From Larix kaempferi (Eukaryota; Streptophyta; Pinopsida; Pinales; Pinaceae), in assembly GCA_027924585.1 (NCBI GenBank), contig BSBM01000125.1, positions 4,717,001-4,781,000 of the forward strand: a DNA stretch of 64,000 nucleotides. Direction: 5' to 3'. The position numbers and the translations under genes were made by a program. This document shows, piece after piece, positions 24,063 through 35,655 of the stretch. Under the pieces are notes generated by a model, which searched no databases, was not told where the DNA came from, and was given only the letters and a program-made list of their open reading frames with translations. Each line of letters begins with the position of its first letter. Within the stretch, counting starts at the first letter, position 1.

Positions 24063-25975
24063 ATCAGGCACCATGATAGACTTGTATCTCATGAACCACA
24101 ATGGAAGGGTTTATTCAGGGCATTTCTTCATAACTCCAAGCGAAAACGTCACAAAATTATTTGAATAGGGAAGTATAGAATTCTACGTCAGTAGGTGTGC
24201 ATGTTTTTCCCAGATGGATTTGTTCCACGACACCAGGTTTCACGGATATGTCAATGGGAATGGTTTCCATGATGTTTGTAAGTTCTCTTCGGAAAACGCA
24301 TCATGTGTAGGTATGGGAGTCTTAGTGTTGACATTGTCCAATGAAACAATGGATTTAGAATCGAGATCCACCGCCTAAATCGTGGGGAAAGAAGACCGAT
24401 GATGGTGATCTTCCCAGGGCGGTTCATCAATGCTCATGATCTCCATAATAGATTCATCAGAGGGAAAAATCTGTGTAAGGGAGAGTGTAGGGAAAAGATG
24501 AAGGGATTTGAGGCGGAGGATGTGCCACCGTATGGTGGTCAATCGTGTCGATCCAATCGGAAGCCGACTGAATCACCTGGTAGGTTTCTAAGTTCTGGTT
24601 CAAAGGCATGGAAGAGCCGAGGGTTTCAAACTCAGAAGGAGTCGGTACCACCCATGAATGGTCATATTCGTAGGATGGAGGAGTGCTCGTCGAAATCATA
24701 TTGATGGAAAAAACTGGGGGTGGGAGTTCCGGAAATACTCCAATAATGGAGGAATCCTTCAAGAGACCAACGTCAATGTCTTCAAAATGAGGCTGGGAAT
24801 GTACCAGCAATGGGACATTGTTGGTGGAGTTTTGATGTATATCTGGAGTACAAAAATCTAACTGATCTATAGTGACGATCTTTTCTTGGTGAGGAAATTG
24901 CACTAAGCAAAAAATGGAGGATGCCACGATGGTCATGGCATAAAACCAGTTACGACTGAGTAAGATGTTATAGTCTAACGGAGCATCAACAATTTCCACG
25001 TGAATAGATATAGGCTTTCCCCCTAGTTCAATGGAAAGCAAGGAGATGAGTCCATAAGGCTGGAAACTGTGTCCATCAAATGCTTTTAAGGTGGTAGGAG
25101 ACGGGGTCACTTTGGGAGAACCTATAGCACTCCATCAGGTCAAAGACATAATGGAAGTGGATGCACCCTCGTCCAAAACGGTACGATGGATGTTGTTTCC
25201 ACAAATCCTAGTGTGAATCTGGAAGGCCAACTGGTGAGAAAGTCTAGGCTTGAAATATTCCAAGTTGAACAAAATTGTATTGGAAGAATCTGAGTCAACA
25301 GATCCAAGTGCTGATAACAAGGTTCTATGTTGTGTAGGGAAATGTTGTAGAACTTCGAGAGTAGACATGGCACAAGGTGCTTGAGCTAAGTCTTCAACGA
25401 TCTTGTAGTTTTAGGTTGCTCACGCGTTTGGATTAAATGTCACCTTTCGAATGGTGGCCTTGGGTGGGCGCAGTACGGTATCAGTGATGGGTCTCTCAAT
25501 ATGGAGATGACCATTAGAAGGAGGGGTCAAAGGGGGATCTTTGGGAGAGACTTTCCTTTGGTAGTCTCGGTTTTGTTCGAACTCGGGACAGAATCACATG
25601 TATTTGAATGTGTAGATATGTGAACCATCTCGTTACTCATCATAAGAACTTTGTGATTTGAGGACGTTTCCCGCTCTAGAAGAGTTGTTTTGGTTTCCCC
25701 CTTGTGGGGAATCATGTGTGACCATTTGTTGTTGTTGATGAGGAAAAGGGTTGGTTAACACTGTCGGGCGGGAAGAACCTTTTACAAATTTATTGACTTC
25801 CTCTTTGTAAGGATAGTCTCTTGTGTAATGACATTCCTGGAATATGAGGTAGGGAAACTTTGCTTTCCATCTAGGTTTGTTGTCATTATTGGTCTGTTGA
25901 GGTTTGGGATTTTTCTGATGAGTGGAAGGTTCCTTGGATTTTCCTTTATTGTTCTTCTTTTTCCTTCTGTATTGT
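24063..25975 (-). pseudogene. Gag (nucleocapsid part) and protease of element C, broken
   Basis: On the minus strand from 25975: a lysine-rich stretch, a degenerate zinc knuckle (FQECHYTRDYPYKEEV, against LCGDDHFSKECPHKDEV in D), a spacer, then protease: HRTVLDEGASTSIMSL, AFDGHSFQPYGL and DYNILLSRNWFYAM. The active site reads Asp-Glu-Gly where most relatives have Asp-Ser/Thr-Gly; D reads Asp-Lys-Gly. After the protease a linker of about 200 residues (VTIDQLDFCTPD, VGLLKDSSIIGVFPEL) leads to the reverse transcriptase that resumes at 7359. Stops are present at about 25134, 25437 and elsewhere. The capsid part expected upstream is missing at the E junction. Confidence 0.75.
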
Positions 25976-26544
25976 TGATGTATCTATAACTTCGGAATGT
26001 ATTTCACCTATGTATATTGTACTTCTATAGAGATGTTATTATTCCTCTATACGGAAGTGTCGTCATTTGTATTGACAAGTGTCGCAAGTGTCGCAACTTG
26101 CAAGTGATGGGATATTAGACCACCAAGTGTGGGGTCGGCCCTGATTAGTATTACCATGGGTTATTAGACTGATTTAGACAAGTCGACCCTGCTAGTTTAT
26201 TAGGTAGGTTAGGTCATGTATAAATAGAGTGCGGGAGGCACTCTATTTGATCACTTCATTATTCACTTCTACACTCACCAGAAAGTGGCGCACAAGTGAG
26301 GAAGGAGGAGTAGCTACTAGGAGGACTATCTCTTGTACTTGGGTTGTATCATTGCTCTTTCTATCTCTGAGGAAGTTGTGGGGTTTTTCACCTTTATGGT
26401 TTTCCCCAGTGAAACTCTATGTGTCTATTGTCTCATGTGATTTCTTGGTGTGATTGATATGCATTTTTATGCTTGATATGTTGTACATGTTATTCTCTTA
26501 GTAAAGACCCTAGAGTATGTTGAATTAATGCTCAAAAATTAACA
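25976..26544 (+). repeat. 5' LTR of E (569 bp)
   Basis: It starts TGATGTATCTATAAC and ends AAAAATTAACA. It carries TATAAATA at 26219 and an inverted heptamer-like pair around it (GAGTGCGGGAGGCACTC, 26227-26243). The match is 38386-38945. Confidence 0.88.
26219..26226 (+). promoter_or_regulatory. TATA box of E 5' LTR
   Basis: TATAAATA is conserved in the E 3' LTR (38620-38627) and in the solo LTR (58521-58528). It is the likely core promoter. Confidence 0.7.
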
Positions 26545-26556
26545 TGGTATCAGAGC
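26545..26556 (+). other. Primer binding site of E (initiator tRNA-Met)
   Basis: TGGTATCAGAGC follows the LTR end directly. Confidence 0.92.
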
Positions 26557-27115
26557 TAACCTGAGAAGAAGACATTGTGCAGTTGCGGAAGCTAGGGCTT
26601 CTTGTTTATTGGGTTTCTCTCCACAGATATTGAAAGGAAGTAGGTTATTTTGACTCTCCTCATCAAGGCGCATCTTTTTGTCCAATCAGAATTCAATTAT
26701 GGGCACTTTCATTTTTGGCCCTAAAAATTAGGGTTTCCACAAAAATAGGAATTTCTGAATTTTGAGACCATAGCTGGAAGCTCCTTGGAAAAATCGAATT
26801 TTAGAGCTTTGGATCGAACTTTTTGGTTGGGTGAAGCTCCGGGAAACTAAAACCCTAATTCAAGGTCCTCCTAGTGAATCCGAGAGACTAAAAGGCATTT
26901 CTGAAGGGTGAAACTTTGCAGATTTCAAATTCTGAATATACAAGGCTGATCAAATCATCAAGGCACATCTTTCTATCCTTTTAGAAGTTTGAAATTCACA
27001 TTTTGATTTTTTAGGGTTTCTCTAACAAACCCTAATCCAGCACCAGATCCAGATATCTGCAAATCAAGTGGTAAGACCTAAATCTTTTTTATTTCCATTT
27101 GAAGTACTCTTTAAG
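26557..27115 (+). other. Untranslated leader of E
   Basis: About 560 bp between the primer binding site and the gag ATG at 27116. No conserved frame. Several short phrases recur (TCAAGGCGCATCTTT / TCAAGGCACATCTTT near 26663 and 26958), suggesting an internal partial duplication. Confidence 0.6.
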
Positions 27116-28010
27116 ATGTCTCACCACACCAAGCTTGAGGATAAGCTTGAAGGGGCTGATAACTTCCGAGCATGGAAGTATAGGATTGGGTTAATCCTGG
27201 AATAAAATGAATTGGACACTTACATAAGTGAAGAAGTCCCTGTCCCAGAGGGAGAAGAGGCTAAGGACTTACATAAGAAGAACTTGGTCAAGGCAAAGAG
27301 GATCATTACTGATTCTATCAAAGACCATCTCATACCACATGTGTCATCTCTAAAGACACCCAAGGAGATGTTTGATTCCCTAACCAAGCTATTTGAAGGG
27401 AAGAACATAAATCGGAAGATGACTCTGCGGAACCAATTGAAAGGGGTAAAGATTCAAAATGGAGAGACAATTCAATCTTATTTCTCTAAGGTCTCTTAGA
27501 TCAAGGAACAACTTGAAGCTATGGATGAAGTAGTGGACAATGGTGAAGTTGTCATGACCACATTGAATGGCCTACCTAGGTCATGGGATTCCTTCATCCA
27601 AGGAATCTATGCAAGAAGGAAGTTGATCTCATTCAGTAGACTATGGGAGGAATGCTCACAAGAAGAAGCAAGGCTTGTGGCTTGAGAAGAAAAGATGGGA
27701 AATGAAGATCAAGCTCTCACAGCACACACCAAGAAAGGAAGGTCAAAGAGGGAGCATTCTCATGCTAAGAAATATTCACACCACCATCAACATAAAGATA
27801 AGAAAGATCTCAGATGCTTCACATGTAATGAGAAGGGACACTTTGCTTCAAATTGTCCTAAGAACAAAAAGAACAACAACATCAACTTCAACAAAAGGAA
27901 GAAGAACAACAAGAAGAGATATCATGCTCATGCTGCCAAGGATGATGAACCTCCCAAGAAGAAGGCTAGAGCAGAAAGTGATGACTCATCTAATGAAGAT
28001 GAATATGTTC
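27116..28010 (+). pseudogene. Gag of element E (copia type, UBN2-like), with in-frame stops
   Basis: ATG at 27116 opens MSHHTKLEDKLEGADNF and WKYRIGLIL, the usual copia Gag start. Motifs LFEGKNINRKMTLRNQL and LPRSWDSFIQGI follow. The zinc knuckle CFTCNEKGHFASNC (near 27817) has canonical CX2CX4HX4C spacing. In-frame stops lie at 27203 (TAA), 27497 (TAG) and 27683 (TGA), with no frameshift. The frame continues straight into protease, as in plant copia elements that make one Gag-Pol. Confidence 0.85.
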
Positions 28011-29580
28011 TAATCTTTGCTCTCACAGGTACTATCTCTTATGGATGTAATGATTGGCCTATTGATAGTGGGGCTTCCAAACACATGACTGGGTTTAAAG
28101 AATCTTTTGCAAATCTATCTGAACATGAGTCACCCCATAAGGTAAAACTTGGGGATGACTATCAATATCCTATCAAAGGAAGTGGTGAAGCCTCCTACAA
28201 CCTAGACTCTGGGAAGTCTTTGAAGATGAAAGATGTTTTATATGTACCTGGGCTCAAGAAGAACCTACTCTCCATATCTGCATTGGATACAAAAGGCATG
28301 AGGGTTGCATTTGTAGATGGCCAAGTCCTAATGTGGCCAAAGGGTAAAACTATAGATGATGCAGTAGTGATTAGGGAGCAAGAGGGAGGATTGTACAAAT
28401 TGAAGGGACAACCTGAACATGCCATGGTACATGAATCCATGGAGACAATTGAACTTTGGCATAAAAGGCTTGCACATGTGCACTATAGGGCACTACCAAT
28501 TGCAAGTAAAGCTGTAGAGGGTCTTCCTGAAATCAAGACAAAGCATGAAGGTGTTTGCAAAGGATGTGCAAAAGGAAAGAACATTAAGAAGGCATTTCCA
28601 AGCAGTGAAAGCAAAGCTAAAGGGATCTTGGAAATTATCCACTCCGATGTATGCAGTCCAATGTCATCCAGTTCTCTGAGTGGGTATGTATACTATGTCT
28701 CTTTCATTGATGATTTCTCTAGGAAGACTTGGGTTTACTTCTTGAAGAACAAAGATGAAGTGTTTGATAAGTTCAAGGAATTCAAAGCCTTGATGGAAAA
28801 TCAAACTGATAAGAAGATCAAGACATTCAGATCCGACAATGGCGGAGAATTCATTTCAGGTGATTTCAAGAAGTTATGCAGTGATTCAGGAATTAAGAGG
28901 GAGTTGATTGCTCCCTACAATCCACAACAAAATGGGGTTTCAGAAAGAAAGAATAGAACAATCATGGAAGCAGCACGGGCAATGTTGGATGACCAGGATA
29001 TGCCTATGCATCTATGGGCAGATGCAGCTAGGACAACTGTGTATGTGCAGAACAGAACACCTCACAAGATATTGGACAATAAGACACTAGAAGAAGTATT
29101 CTCTGGTAAGAAACCTGAAGTTAGCCATCTCAGAATATTTGGTTGTCCAGTATATACACATGTTCCAAAGGAAAAGAGAACAAAGATAGATCCTTCAGGA
29201 AAGAAGGGCATCTTTGTGGGGTACAGTGAAAGCTCGAAATCTTACAGAATATACTTTCCAGGGTTCAAGAAGATTGATGTCAGCAGGGATGTGACATTTG
29301 ATGAAAACTCAACCTTCATCAAATCAAAGAAAACACCTGTTGAAGATCATGAAGAACCAAAGGAAACCAGATTTCAAGACACTACCATGACTGAAACAAT
29401 TCTAGATGCAGATTGTGAAATGGAAGATCTGCAAGAACCTGTAGATCCACCTCGTGAGAAGAACTCTCACAAGAGGAAACCTGCATGGGCTAGAGTGCTC
29501 ATTCAAGATGCAGAAAGGTATGGCATTCCCAAACAAGAACACAGAGAAAGGAAGAGGACTAGATCTCATACCAGTTATGT
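28011..29580 (+). pseudogene. Protease and integrase of element E
   Basis: Protease: WPIDSGASKHMTGF, with an intact Asp-Ser-Gly. The pre-integrase zinc region follows: LWHKRLAHVHYRAL and CKGCAKGK (HHCC type). Integrase core: IHSDVCSPM (Asp), FRSDNGGEFIS (Asp) and NPQQNGVSERKNRTI (Glu), all three present. This stretch, 27695-29848, is the longest uninterrupted part of the frame. Protease before integrase before reverse transcriptase is the Ty1/copia order. Confidence 0.88.
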
Positions 29581-31153
29581 TGCCTTACTCTGTGACATTA
29601 TGAACAAAGAACCTTCCAATTATGAAGAAGCAACGGAAAACAAAGAATGGAAGGATTCCATGGTCGAGGAATACCAGTTGATCATAAAGAATGATGTTTG
29701 GGATGTGGTCCCAAGACTTGAAGGGAAGTTTGTTGTGACTTCCAAGTGGATCTACAAGATCAAGCATGCTGCAAATGGCAGCATAGAGAAATACAAAGCG
29801 ATATTTGTAGCTCGTGGCTTCTCCCAGAAAGAGGGGATAGACTATTAAGAGGCTTTTGCTCCTATAGCTAGGTACACTTCCATCAGATCAGTACTTGCCC
29901 TAGCTGCAGTGATGAAATGGAAGATACACCAGATGGATGTCAAGACAACTTTCTTGAATGGTGTAGTCGAAGAGGAAGTGTATGTGGAGTAGCCACTTGG
30001 TTTTGAGACACATGACAGGGAGTCATATGTGTGCAGGTTGAAGAAATCCTTGTATGGCTTGAAGCAAGCCCCTAGGACTTGGTATGGTAGGATAGACATC
30101 TTTCTATCCAGTTTGGGATTTACTAAGAGTAAAGCAGATTCCAACCTTTACTACAAGGTTGAGGAAGGCAATCTTGTGATACTACTTATGTATGTGGCTG
30201 ACCTGTTTGTTACAGGTAAGGATGGATTGATTGCCGATACCAAGAGGAAGCTTGCTGCCGAGTTTGAGATGAAGGACTAGGGGATGATGCACTATTTTCT
30301 AGGCATGGAGGTGTGGCAGAGTGCAGATCGGATCTTCCTTGGACAAGGGAAGTATGCAGTAGAAATCCTGAAGAGGTTCGGGATGATGGACTGCAAGGCC
30401 ATGGCCACACCTATGGCATCGAACCTGAAGCTTCTGTGTAATGCTTCACCTAATCCGGTTGATGTCACTGTGTATCATCAGATGATTGGGTCCTTGATGT
30501 ACCTAACGAACACTAGACCAGATATTTGCTCTACGGTGAACACATTGAGCCAGTTCCTGACAGATCCTAGAGGTGTTCACCTGGTTGTTGTAAAGCATAT
30601 TCTGAGGTACCTGAAGGGTACAATTGATTATGGGCTCAAGTATGATGCGAATCAAAAGTTTAACTTGCAGGGTTATGTTGATTTGGACTAGGCAGGCAGT
30701 GTTGTAGATAGGAAGAGCACATATGGGTGTTGCTTCAATATGGGATCGGGTGTGATCTCTTGGTTTAGTAGGAAGCAATCCTGCGTAGAACTAAGTACAT
30801 CCGAAGCAGAGTATGTTTTAGCTTGTTCGGCTAGTTGTGAGGCAGTATGGCTCTGGAAGCTACTGTCTGAGTTATTTGATCTCCCGTTGGAGGCTACCGG
30901 TATCTTTTGTGACAGCTAGAGTTGTGTGAAGCTGTCTGAGAACCCAGTGTTCCACAACAGGTCGAAGCACATTGAGATAAAATATCACTATATCAGGGAT
31001 ATGGTGCAGAGAGGAGCAGTGAAGCTCTTGTATGTTGCAACAGATGAGCAGGTTGCAGATGTGTTGACGAAACCACTAGCCAGAGTGAAGTTTGAGTACT
31101 TCAGAGAGAGGCTTGGTGTTCTTCATATTGACGACACTTCGAGAAAGAAGTGA
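29581..31153 (+). pseudogene. Reverse transcriptase and RNase H of element E, with five stops
   Basis: Motifs in order: KWIYKIKHAANG, FVARGFSQKEGIDY, SIRSVLALAAVMKW, MDVKTTFLNGV, LKKSLYGLKQAPRTWY, then the catalytic box reading LMYVADLFVTG where YVDD is expected, so one catalytic Asp is lost. RNase H: STYGCCFNMG, SRKQSCVELSTSEAEYV, and the tail DVLTKPLARVKFEYF. Stops at 29846, 29990, 30278, 30689 and 30917 are all in the same frame, with no frameshift to 31153. KSLYGLKQAPR and LSTSEAEY are diagnostic for copia. Confidence 0.88.
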
Positions 31154-31210
31154 TGGACACATTTGCAGGAGCCATTCCAAGCATGGTGAGAGGAGGATCC
31201 TTCCCATGGT

Positions 31211-31720
31211 TGTGGATGTAAGCATTGGATGATGCTCCAGTTACTGCTCTGTATATGCATCATGTTGGATGCTGGATATGATTAGTTGGATCATGTGTTT
31301 GTATATGCATCATGTTGGATGCTAGATATGATCAGTTGGATCATGTATATGTATATGCATCATGTTGGATGCTTGATATGATCAGTTGGATCATGTATTT
31401 GTGTATGTATCAGGTGGATACATTGTATGATCAGGTAGATCATGTATGTTGATATGTATCAGGTGGATACATTGTATGATCAGGTAGATCATGTATGTTG
31501 ATATGTATCGGGTGGATACATTGTATGATCAGGTAGATCATGTATGTTGATATGTATCGGGTGGATACATTGTATGATCAGGTAGATCATGTATGTTGAT
31601 ATGTATCAAGTGGATACATGGTATGCAGCAAGTGGATGCATTGATGATCAGAATGATCATGCTATGATGACATGCATCAGGTAAATGCTTTGACATGATC
31701 AGGTGGATCATGTGTGATGA
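31211..31720 (+). repeat. 49-bp-class tandem repeats in the 3' non-coding part of E
   Basis: Three units built on GTATATGCATCATGTTGGATG come first. Then come about five units of about 49 bp built on TATCAGGTGGATACATTG and GATCAGGTAGATCATG. Each unit holds near-palindromes (TGATCAGGTGGATCA), so the transcript could fold into repeated hairpins. The array lies after the pol stop and before the 3' LTR. Confidence 0.85.
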
Positions 31721-31765
31721 GTCCGAAGACACAGATGCACAGAGCCTTTCCGACATGGTGGTAGA

Positions 31766-32388
31766 TGATCCGGATTTTATGAGCAGAATGAAATGAATAC
31801 AAATTATTATCAGATGCTTAACACAAAATAACAGAGATACAGTAAAACTGGTTTTCTATTCAATAAGGAAATAAGCTAGAACTGTAAAATGCAGCGGAAA
31901 ACAAGCTTGCTGGAATGGTGGCGGCTTATCTCTGAGAAGAGATGTGACGGCTGCGCTCATTTCGCAAGAAGATGGTTACAATGAGGCTCCCAAGGCCTTT
32001 TACAATAAACAGGAATGTCAAAAACCCTAGACATCCAAAAAGCTAACCCTAGGAGGTGAAGCGCCAAAAGTCATGTGGGCCCCGTTTGGGTAAGTTAGTA
32101 CATCAACTTCTCGGGGTCGTAACTTTTGCATACGATCTCCGTTTGGGGTGCTCAGTAGCCCGTTGGAAAGGTCTATCCGAGATTTACAACTTTTGACTAG
32201 GGTCAAATGTATGTCGGAGGTAGCCATTTGGCCCCCCGAATTGCCAAAAAATGTCGTTTAGGGCCTCAAAACGGCCCCGGAAGTTCAGGACCCAAAAAAC
32301 TGCTAAAAATAGTACAATACCAAAATTGCCATAAAATTGTTTTGAGCCAGTTGGAAAGGTGGGTGGCCACCAATATCCACCTGGATCA
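31766..32388 (-). repeat. 3' LTR of F
   Basis: 623 bp, same length as 37000-37622. The two differ most in a 45-bp patch near 32195-32240, where about eleven changes cluster, more than elsewhere in the LTR. Confidence 0.93.
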
Positions 32389-32399
32389 ATCCTCCCTCC

Positions 32400-34457
32400 T
32401 TAGGAAGCAATGGTCTCCATTGCGTTGAGTTCCCCCATCAGATGAGGAAATTTCTGCTGAATTTGGCCTCGGGTGAGCCACTTGCCTTGGTGCAGGAGCT
32501 GCCCTGCTTTAACAACTCGATAAAGCTGGATCCTTTGATGTCGAGTGCCCTTGATCTGTGTGTCTGCAATATGATCACTGGATGCTTGTTGTAGGCAATC
32601 AGGGTTGAGCTCTGTTGGTGTCAACTTCTCTGCTATCTCGGAGGTGTCTAATAGTGGTGGGAAATATGGCCGAAGGAGAGCCACGTTGAAGACTGGATGC
32701 AGGCCAAGGAAGGGGGGAATGTTGAGCTCAAAAGCATTGTCACCCACTGCCTTGGTGATGGTGTACGGCCCATAACGGAGTGGGCGAAGCTTTCGATGGG
32801 GCGTTGTAAGGCGTTCTTTCTGCAAATGCAACCAAACTTTGTCGCCCACCTGAAACTTATGTGGCACCCGATGTTGATCATGGCGCTGCTTGTACTTGGC
32901 ATTAGACTTCTGTAGAATATCCTGAACCTGTTGGCAGATATGCTGGATCCGTTCAATGAACCGAGCAGCTTTGTCAGCTTCTGGGGACGAGTCGGCCAAG
33001 GTGGTCGCAAGGGGAAGTGCAACATCCATGGGGCCCAATGGTTGGAATCCCAACCCCACCTGAAAGGGGCTGTGGCCAGTTGAGCTATGCAGGGCTCGGT
33101 TGTAGCTATGTTGGACATAGGGGAGACTCTCATCCCATGTGCGGGGGTGTGTTGAATTGTACATGCGCAGGATATGTACGACCATCCGGTTGACGACCTC
33201 CGTTTTCCCATCGGTCTGGGGGTGGAAGGTAGTGGATTTGGTGAGCTTGGTATCCAGCAGTGACCAGAGGCTTGACCAGAATGAGCTGAGGAACCGACTG
33301 TCACGGTCTGAGATAATGGTCTGTGGGATCCCAAAATGTACCCATACTCGTTCAAAGAAGAGCTTGGCAGTGGCTTCTGCTGTGATGTTCTTCTTGCAAG
33401 CGGCTAGAATCGCCATCTTGGAAAAGCGATCAACAACCACGAAAACACAGTCATTTCCCCTCTTGGTGGACGGGAGGCCCGACATGTAGTCCATTGAGAT
33501 GGATTCCCACGGCCTGTCAGGAGTAGGCAGACGGGTGTATAGGCGCTGTTTCTTAGTGGTCGGTTTGGCAATGGCGCAAGCGGTGCAGGACCTTATATAC
33601 TTGCCGACATCCTATCGAAGTTTCGGCCAGTAGAAATGTTTCTGCAACACTGCCACTGTCTTTTCGACACCAAAGTGTCCTGCCAACCGACTGTAGTGAG
33701 CTTCCCAAATCAGCTTTGCGCGCTCGCTTGATGGAACGCAGAGATGGCCCAGACGACACAACAACCCGTCCTGAAGATGGAAATTAGAAACCACTGAGTT
33801 GGTGCCCAACATTTGATAGGTGGCGGAAAAGTCAGGGTCTGTCTCGTAGAGTTGGGGCCATCCGGAGGTCTCATGGCCACAAGAGTCTAGCACCGTGGTA
33901 AGTGTCGCAACTGGAGGTCGACTGAGGCAGTCAGCAACTCGGTTGGTACTCCCTGTTTTGTATTTGATGTTGAGGTGGAACTGCTGTAAATATGTTGACC
34001 ATTTCTGATGGCGGTCATTCTGCAACTTTCCTTGGGTCTGCATGAACTATAGTGGCTTGTGATCAGTGTGGATGACTGTCTCCTTCCCAAGAATGTAATG
34101 TCTCCACTGGTGGCAGGCTTGTACAATGGAGTACATTTCTTTGTCGTAGGTAGGGTACTTGCGGACAGCATCTGAGAGTGTCTCACTATGATATGCCACG
34201 GGGTGGCCGTGTTGAGTGAGAACGGCGCCCACAGCATAATCTGAAGCATCTGTCTCAATCTCAAAGGGATGTTGCAGGTTCGGTAACGAGAGTACCGGTG
34301 ATGAGCACAAACGCTTCTTCAAGTCATCGAAGGCTTGTTGTTGGGACAGGCCCCACACAAATTTTGCCTTACCACCACCCCTGGTCACTTGGTTGAGGGC
34401 CCATGCGATATGAGAGAATCCCAGCACGAATCGATGATAGAAATTGGTGAGGCCCAA
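32400..34457 (-). pseudogene. RNase H, integrase and C-terminal domain of element F
   Basis: One frame on the minus strand with TAG stops near 34044-34046 and 33609-33611. RNase H: IETDASDYAVGAVLTQ, then EMYSIVQACHQWRHYI. Integrase: zinc site (HYSRLAGHFGVEKT to CTACAIAKP), then SMDYMSGLP (Asp), ISDRDSRFLSSF (Asp) and QTDGKTEVVNRMV (Glu). At the end, a worn chromodomain-like tail (YRVVKAGQLLHQGKWL, FPHLM) lacks the usual aromatic cage pattern. Both stops stand where relatives have Gln. Confidence 0.86.
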
Positions 34458-34507
34458 GAAGCTCCGAAGTTCAGTGAGTGTGGTTGGGGATGGCCAGTCA
34501 CGGATGA

Positions 34508-35655
34508 CCTAGATCTTGGCTGGATCCACATGCACACCATGTCGATCAACGATGTATCCTAAGTAATGGACCCTGTCCATGCCGAAGGAGCATTTTTCCA
34601 ATTTTGCATATAGTTTGTGCTTCCGCAGGGTGTGCAGAACCTGCTGAATATGTTGCAAGTGTTCCTCCCAAGTCTTGCTGTAGATGAGGATGTCATCCAG
34701 ATACACCACTACAAAATTGTTGGTGAAAGGTCGTAGGATATCGTCCATCATCCTCATAAAAGTTGCTGGAGCATTTGTCAAAACCAAAAGGCATGACCAA
34801 CCATTCAAAAAGACCTTCTTTTGACTTGAAGGCAGTATTCCATACATCTGTCTGTTCTATTGGGACCTGGTGGTAGCCAAATTTCAGATCAATCTTACTG
34901 AAGTATTTGGCCCCCGTGAGCTGATCAAGGAGGTCGTCGATTCGGGGAATCGGGTACCGATTGCGGACTGTGATTTTATTTAGGGCTCGGTAATCAATGC
35001 AGAGTCTCCAGGTCCCATCTTTCTTCTGCACCAGCACGATTGGGCTCCCACAAGGTGATGAACTGGGACGGATGTGCCCTTTGTGGAGCAATTCTTGGAT
35101 CTGCCTCTTGATCTCCTCGTTTTCCAACAGAGAGCGGCGATAGACTGGCCCATTGGGTAGCGGTGCGCCTGGGGTCAAATCGATGGGATGCTTGACCTGG
35201 CAGTGCAGAGGTACCCCGGTCGGAGAGGAGAAGATATCTGAGTATCCTTCTACCACCTTATCCACTTGCTTCTGTTGTGTGGATAGATCGGTCCTGGAGG
35301 CCTGGGATGTGGCTGCGATCTTTCTTTCACTCTGAGAGCGAATCACCAAGAAGACAAATTTCCCGGTCTGAGAGATGACCTTCCTGCATTGCTTGGCAGA
35401 GATCAAGGAAATAGCACTAGGAGGGACTGCCTCGGGTATCCTGTACAATTTCCTGTTCAAAGAAATAATAACACTACGAGGCCTAGACTCATATACAGCA
35501 TGACGTTTCCATAAATAAAGTTGTCCCAAAAGAACATCTGAAAACTTCGAGAGGAGCAACATCACACAATACCTTGTCCTTGAAGGGCTTGATGCCGTAT
35601 GGCAGTCGGCATTGTTGGCTGACGCGGAGATCGCTTCCCTTGCGGAGCCATCCAA
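34508..35655 (-). pseudogene. Protease end and reverse transcriptase of element F, frameshifted
   Basis: Motifs: HPIDLTPGAPLPNGPVYRR, RLCIDYRALNKITVRNRYP, FSKIDLKFGYHQV, WLVMPFG. A one-base shift near 34785 then moves to another frame with LTNAPATFMRMM and the catalytic YLDD in VVVYLDDILIYSKT. The thumb leads to a TAG near 34508, again at a position where Gln is usual. A second shift, between about 35495 and 35650, separates this frame from gag-protease. Confidence 0.85.

Noticed and set aside
27116-31153. Possible alternative code or readthrough, since TAG often stands for Gln
   Set aside because: Other stops (TAA, TGA) stand for Glu, Arg and others, and A and B keep few TAGs. Decay of methylated CAG explains it better in plant nuclear DNA.
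31211-31720. CRISPR-like array
   Set aside because: Units are contiguous minisatellite repeats without unique spacers, inside a plant retrotransposon.
31713-31735. Hammerhead-ribozyme-like string GTGATGAGTCCGAAGAC
   Set aside because: The invariant C of CUGAUGA is G, and the GAAA box after stem II is missing (ACAG). No flanking stems I and III were evident.
33139-33489. 116-codon plus-strand ORF opposite the integrase of F
   Set aside because: It overlaps a clear integrase frame on the minus strand and has no motif of its own.
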